A program made the position numbers and the translations under genes. Shown here piece by piece: positions 63,623 through 64,000 of a stretch of 64,000 bases of DNA; within the stretch, counting starts at the first letter, position 1, and each line of letters starts with the position of its first letter. The DNA lies in contig VXBP01008596.1 in the NCBI GenBank assembly GCA_013400115.1, positions 62,001-126,000 on the forward strand, in the 5' to 3' direction. The notes below the pieces were generated by a model. That model was not told the origin of the DNA and did no database searches. It saw only the letters and a list, made by a program, of their open reading frames with translations. Source of the stretch: Rhinopomastus cyanomelas (Eukaryota > Chordata > Aves > Bucerotiformes > Rhinopomastidae).

Positions 63623-64000
63623 TTAAAAGATCACAGGTTTACTCTCAGATAGTCACTTATTCATCTTTCACCTCTTCTCTTCTGGATTCTAAGGACCTGG
63701 CCGTCACAGATGGTGACCTGGGCATGCATACCTACATATGGATATGAAAGACTTCAATGTCCCTAGAGAGATACCAGCCCTCTCAGGCAATGGTAGGTGT
63801 CCAGATCACCTATGTGAGGCTATGTCCTAAATTCTAGCTATTGTACTACCTGCTGTTACTACTAAGTCAGGAACTGATGACATCTGAATTTGCATTTATA
63901 AGGGACAGTGTTTTCCTTATAATCCCATAGAACTAGTAAGAACCAGAGACCCGCGTTATTTATCAATACTAGCATCAGTTAGGGTTTTGACATCAGAGCT
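63623..64000. other. unique non-coding DNA
   Basis: Nothing recognised up to the window end. Confidence 0.5.

Noticed and set aside
1..64000. Endogenous retrovirus, LTR, DNA transposon or host gene exon
   Set aside because: I looked for LTR-like direct repeats, gag/pol/env-type motifs, transposase motifs and conserved protein domains on both strands and saw none. The only RT motifs belong to CR1.

Overview
This window is vertebrate, almost certainly avian, nuclear DNA with no recognisable host gene. The diagnosis rests on the repeats: more than 60 fragments of CR1-type LINE retrotransposons on both strands, most ending in the CR1 octamer tail (ATTCTATG/ATTCTGTG)n and many still reading as the C-terminal part of CR1 ORF2 (motif EHWNRLP). 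By my hand-drawn boundaries CR1 covers roughly 19-20 kb of 64 kb (about 30%). That is far above the level usual in most birds and suggests a lineage with a CR1 expansion, such as Piciformes (woodpeckers and allies) or relatives. The lineage call is inference. No exon, splice-anchored reading frame, rRNA, functional tRNA, LTR or endogenous retrovirus was recognised. The unique DNA between repeats is AT-rich, CpG-poor and intergenic- or intron-like.

CR1 families (labels are mine). Y = young: 3' end GGATTGGACTAGATGATC then TTTCGAGGTCCCTTCCAATC, octamer tail, ORF2 ending ...FLCDLV-stop. It has at least two sublineages, one with TCATTAATGTCTATAAATAT (Y1) and one with CCATTAATGTTTATAAATA (Y2). B = GAGCAAGTTGGGGTTG and GGTTGGAACTAGATGATC. 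C = older copies with GGTTTAGTGG or GATCTTGAAGGTCT. D = octamer tail ATACTGTG. E = GGCTGGATGATCTCAGATGC. Every copy is 5' truncated. None carries ORF1 or an endonuclease; the longest reach the reverse transcriptase palm. All look dead.

Layout. 0-8 kb: an antisense Y copy nested in an older sense copy (471-1301), paired antisense copies at 3.6-4.1 and 6.3-6.7 kb, and a sense Y copy with an inverted tail stub (7662-8146). 8-20 kb: head-to-head pair (9121-10281), older copies and several short ones. 19.7-20.2 kb: a multi-layer antisense pile-up. 24.9-25.8 kb: same-strand nesting that makes a chimeric reading frame. 26.6-27.2 and 31.1-31.7 kb: convergent copies that both lack 3' ends, the second a near-perfect fold-back. 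35.8-36.2 kb: a tRNA-Lys-derived SINE with a CR1 tail and a 10-bp target duplication inside a CR1. 37.9-38.8 kb: the longest copy. 42-48 kb: the densest zone. 49.9-52.6 kb: two more same-strand nestings; the inner copy at 51970 shares a 159-bp identical tract with the copy at 45096. 54-64 kb: sparser, including an RT-bearing copy with a large internal deletion (58244-58888) and an 81-bp non-CR1 tandem duplication (60523-60685).

Nothing here works as a gene system. The content is a record of retrotransposition, nesting, template switching and probable gene conversion.
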